Below are positions 45,810 through 47,216 of a stretch of 47,216 bases of DNA, piece after piece. A program made the position numbers and the translations under genes. The notes under the pieces are model-generated. The model was not told where the DNA came from. It did not search any database and was given only the letters and a program-made list of their open reading frames with translations. Every line of letters starts with the position of its first letter. Position 1 is the stretch's first letter. Origin of the DNA: a virus; IMG/VR virus record IMGVR_UViG_3300025009_000028, positions 1-47,216 of that record, one strand, 5' to 3'.

Positions 45810-47216
45810 ATGGTTACCAATAACTTTACATTAACATTGCAACAGATTTGGAAAGACTATCAAGACACTGAGATAAGGGTTGTAAGCAACGATACCAGTG
45901 TAAACATCCTAACCATAGAAGTATATAACGAAGGTGTAGAAATCACCTATAGCGAGTTATCTTCCGGCACGATTACATTTGTTAAAGATGATGGCAATAT
46001 CGTTCAAGGCAACCTGACGATTAACGCAGGGAACATAACTTATACGATGGGAACAAATGAAATAGCAATACCAGGTAGCGTGAGGGCTTCTATTCAGTTA
46101 TACGGAGCTTCTGGCGAAAGGTTGACACCTGCGAGGTTTAGATTCTATGTTGACGCCGATTTAAGCAGTACAGGCGCAACGCCTTCGACAACAGACTTGA
46201 TTGCTATAGCTACCCTAAACTCAGAATTTAATGCACATAAGGCAGATACGGCGCAAGTGTACATCAATGTTTTCGCTCCACCTGCTCCATTAGTTGCTGT
46301 AAAAGGTGATGGTACAGACGATTCAGTAGCAATCAACGCAATTATTCAATATGCTAAATCTGTAAACGGAGCATGTATCGTGTTTCCACCCGCTAACTAT
46401 GGTATAGCTTCTACTATCGTAATTGATGGTTCAAATATTAGCCTGACAGGTTTTGGTATGGGTGACATACATGATGCATCTGGGAATATTGCAGCTACTA
46501 GGTTTACATGGATTGGTACAGCGAATGGAACAATGATGGAGTTATGCCCACACGCAACATCACTTACACGTATAGATTCCTGCCAAGTCAGTAATATATC
46601 TTTCATAGCAAACGATTTAGCGGATTATGGACTAGTGATAAAAAGTGTGAATAATTCAAAATTTGAAATGCTATATTTTAATGAATTTGGTGTAGCTGGC
46701 TTATATGTCGGCGTGGACATTACAGGAGCAATTACAGAAGCATCGGATTCACAAAAAAATATATTTTCTATGCTTACGGGTAAGCAGCGAATTAAAGACG
46801 GTGACGTGCTATTTTTGACGGGTGGTACATCGGTTGCAGGTAAAAAAGGTAATACATCGTATAATTATTTTGAAAGTATTCAAGGTGGTATTCATAACGG
46901 GAACGGGATAACCGTAGACGATGCAGATAATAATTACTTTACCCAAACTCGTTTTCATGTCCTCGATGGTACAAGCACAGGAATAGGAATAGAGTTAAGA
47001 GGGCGTAATGATTTAATCAGCAGCGGGGCAGCAGGGAATTTCTTTATGCACGTAGGCATTTCAAATAAAACACTAGCCTATTCCATTATTGCACGTGGCA
47101 CAGAAAGCTATACTTACCCATCACGGGAAAACACTGTGCTGTATATCGACAAAGGAAACGGAACAAAAGATCCTGTTATTGAAACTGATGCTGTATTAAC
47201 ATGGTCTACAGGTTTA
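45810..47216 (+). CDS. Tail spike, N-terminal part: BppU-like domain plus pectate-lyase-type beta-helix (continues at base 1)
   Basis: ATG 45810 lies behind AGAGGAGG and the frame is open to the end of the window; it continues at base 1 for a total of 575 residues (unique part to 47184). Residues 1-120 (FTLTLQQIWKDYQDTEIRVV, TPARFRFYVDADL) resemble the BppU/DUF2479 N-terminal domain that attaches receptor-binding proteins. From about 160, VAVKGDGTDDSVAINAIIQYA begins a pectate-lyase-3 right-handed beta-helix with repeating strand-turn pattern, the usual fold of polysaccharide-cleaving spikes. It should bind and possibly degrade a host surface glycan. Catalytic residues cannot be fixed by eye. 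Confidence 0.85.
   Translation, partial: MVTNNFTLTLQQIWKDYQDTEIRVVSNDTSVNILTIEVYNEGVEITYSELSSGTITFVKDDGNIVQGNLTINAGNITYTMGTNEIAIPGSVRASIQLYGASGERLTPARFRFYVDADLSSTGATPSTTDLIAIATLNSEFNAHKADTAQVYINVFAPPAPLVAVKGDGTDDSVAINAIIQYAKSVNGACIVFPPANYGIASTIVIDGSNISLTGFGMGDIHDASGNIAATRFTWIGTANGTMMELCPHATSLTRIDSCQVSNISFIANDLADYGLVIKSVNNSKFEMLYFNEFGVAGLYVGVDITGAITEASDSQKNIFSMLTGKQRIKDGDVLFLTGGTSVAGKKGNTSYNYFESIQGGIHNGNGITVDDADNNYFTQTRFHVLDGTSTGIGIELRGRNDLISSGAAGNFFMHVGISNKTLAYSIIARGTESYTYPSRENTVLYIDKGNGTKDPVIETDAVLTWSTGL
47185..47216. repeat. 32-bp terminal direct repeat (identical to 1-32)
   Basis: The last 32 bases are identical to the first 32. The spike frame reads through the join only if one copy is removed. 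This is the mark of a circular assembly or of a circularly permuted phage genome opened at a random point, not of a biological end such as cos. Confidence 0.9.

Overview
The window looks like the complete genome of a temperate, short-tailed (podovirus-type) phage of a low-GC Gram-positive host, most likely a clostridial Firmicute. The first 32 bases are repeated exactly as the last 32 (1-32 = 47185-47216), and one tail-spike reading frame continues in frame from the end of the window to its start. The sequence is therefore a circular or circularly permuted molecule of about 47,184 unique bases, opened inside that gene. Strong GGAGG-type ribosome sites, frequent TTG/GTG starts, a Gram-positive LexA box, a large serine integrase and clostridial-type phage families point to the host group. 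No rRNA, tRNA, insertion sequence or CRISPR array was seen.

Layout. 45810-47216 plus 1-1659: tail spike, two very small genes and a tail-fibre protein. 1666-2064 (minus): a secreted-protein cargo gene with its own consensus promoter. 2350-4241: lysis cassette (small membrane protein, two-domain endolysin, holin-like protein). 4343-6757 (minus): a small leaderless-type gene, a basic protein, a replication-relaxation-family protein and an FtsK-type ATPase, a module more typical of conjugative or plasmid-like elements. 7043-9686: lysogeny region (small HTH regulator, a gene behind a LexA box, serine integrase, XRE repressor), with a divergent switch at about 9690-9865. 9958-16880: early plus-strand genes (zinc-ribbon protein, XRE protein, Rha-type antirepressor, Mom-like acyltransferase, C5 cytosine methyltransferase with an overprinted second frame, 3D-domain protein, many small proteins). 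16993-22808: recombination and replication block (SbcC/RecF-like ATPase, zinc-ribbon protein, PD-(D/E)XK nuclease, ERCC4 nuclease, SSB, replication initiator with internal iterons, helicase-loader-like protein). 22792-27197: small genes, a candidate structured RNA, a RuvC-like resolvase and an ArpU/RinA-like late regulator. 27315-45663: packaging and virion genes (TerS, accessory genes, TerL, portal, scaffold, decoration protein, major capsid protein, head proteins, gp4-like adaptor, beta-propeller tail hub, LysM protein, 1,231-residue internal/ejection protein).

How it works together. There is no tape measure, tail tube or sheath. The order portal, scaffold, capsid, adaptor, beta-propeller hub, internal proteins, spike is that of P22-like short-tailed phages. 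The repressor and integrase form one minus-strand operon facing an early plus-strand promoter, and both promoters overlap the same 17-bp repeat. The late regulator lies just upstream of TerS and probably activates packaging, structural and lysis genes.

The main points for a second look are the minus-strand FtsK/relaxation module, the overprinted methyltransferase gene, the structured intergenic RNA at 24,428-24,716, the leader-controlled winged-helix gene between TerS and TerL, the secreted cargo gene, and the duplicated SSB-type C-terminal tip. Functional names come from recognising family motifs by eye; no database search was run.
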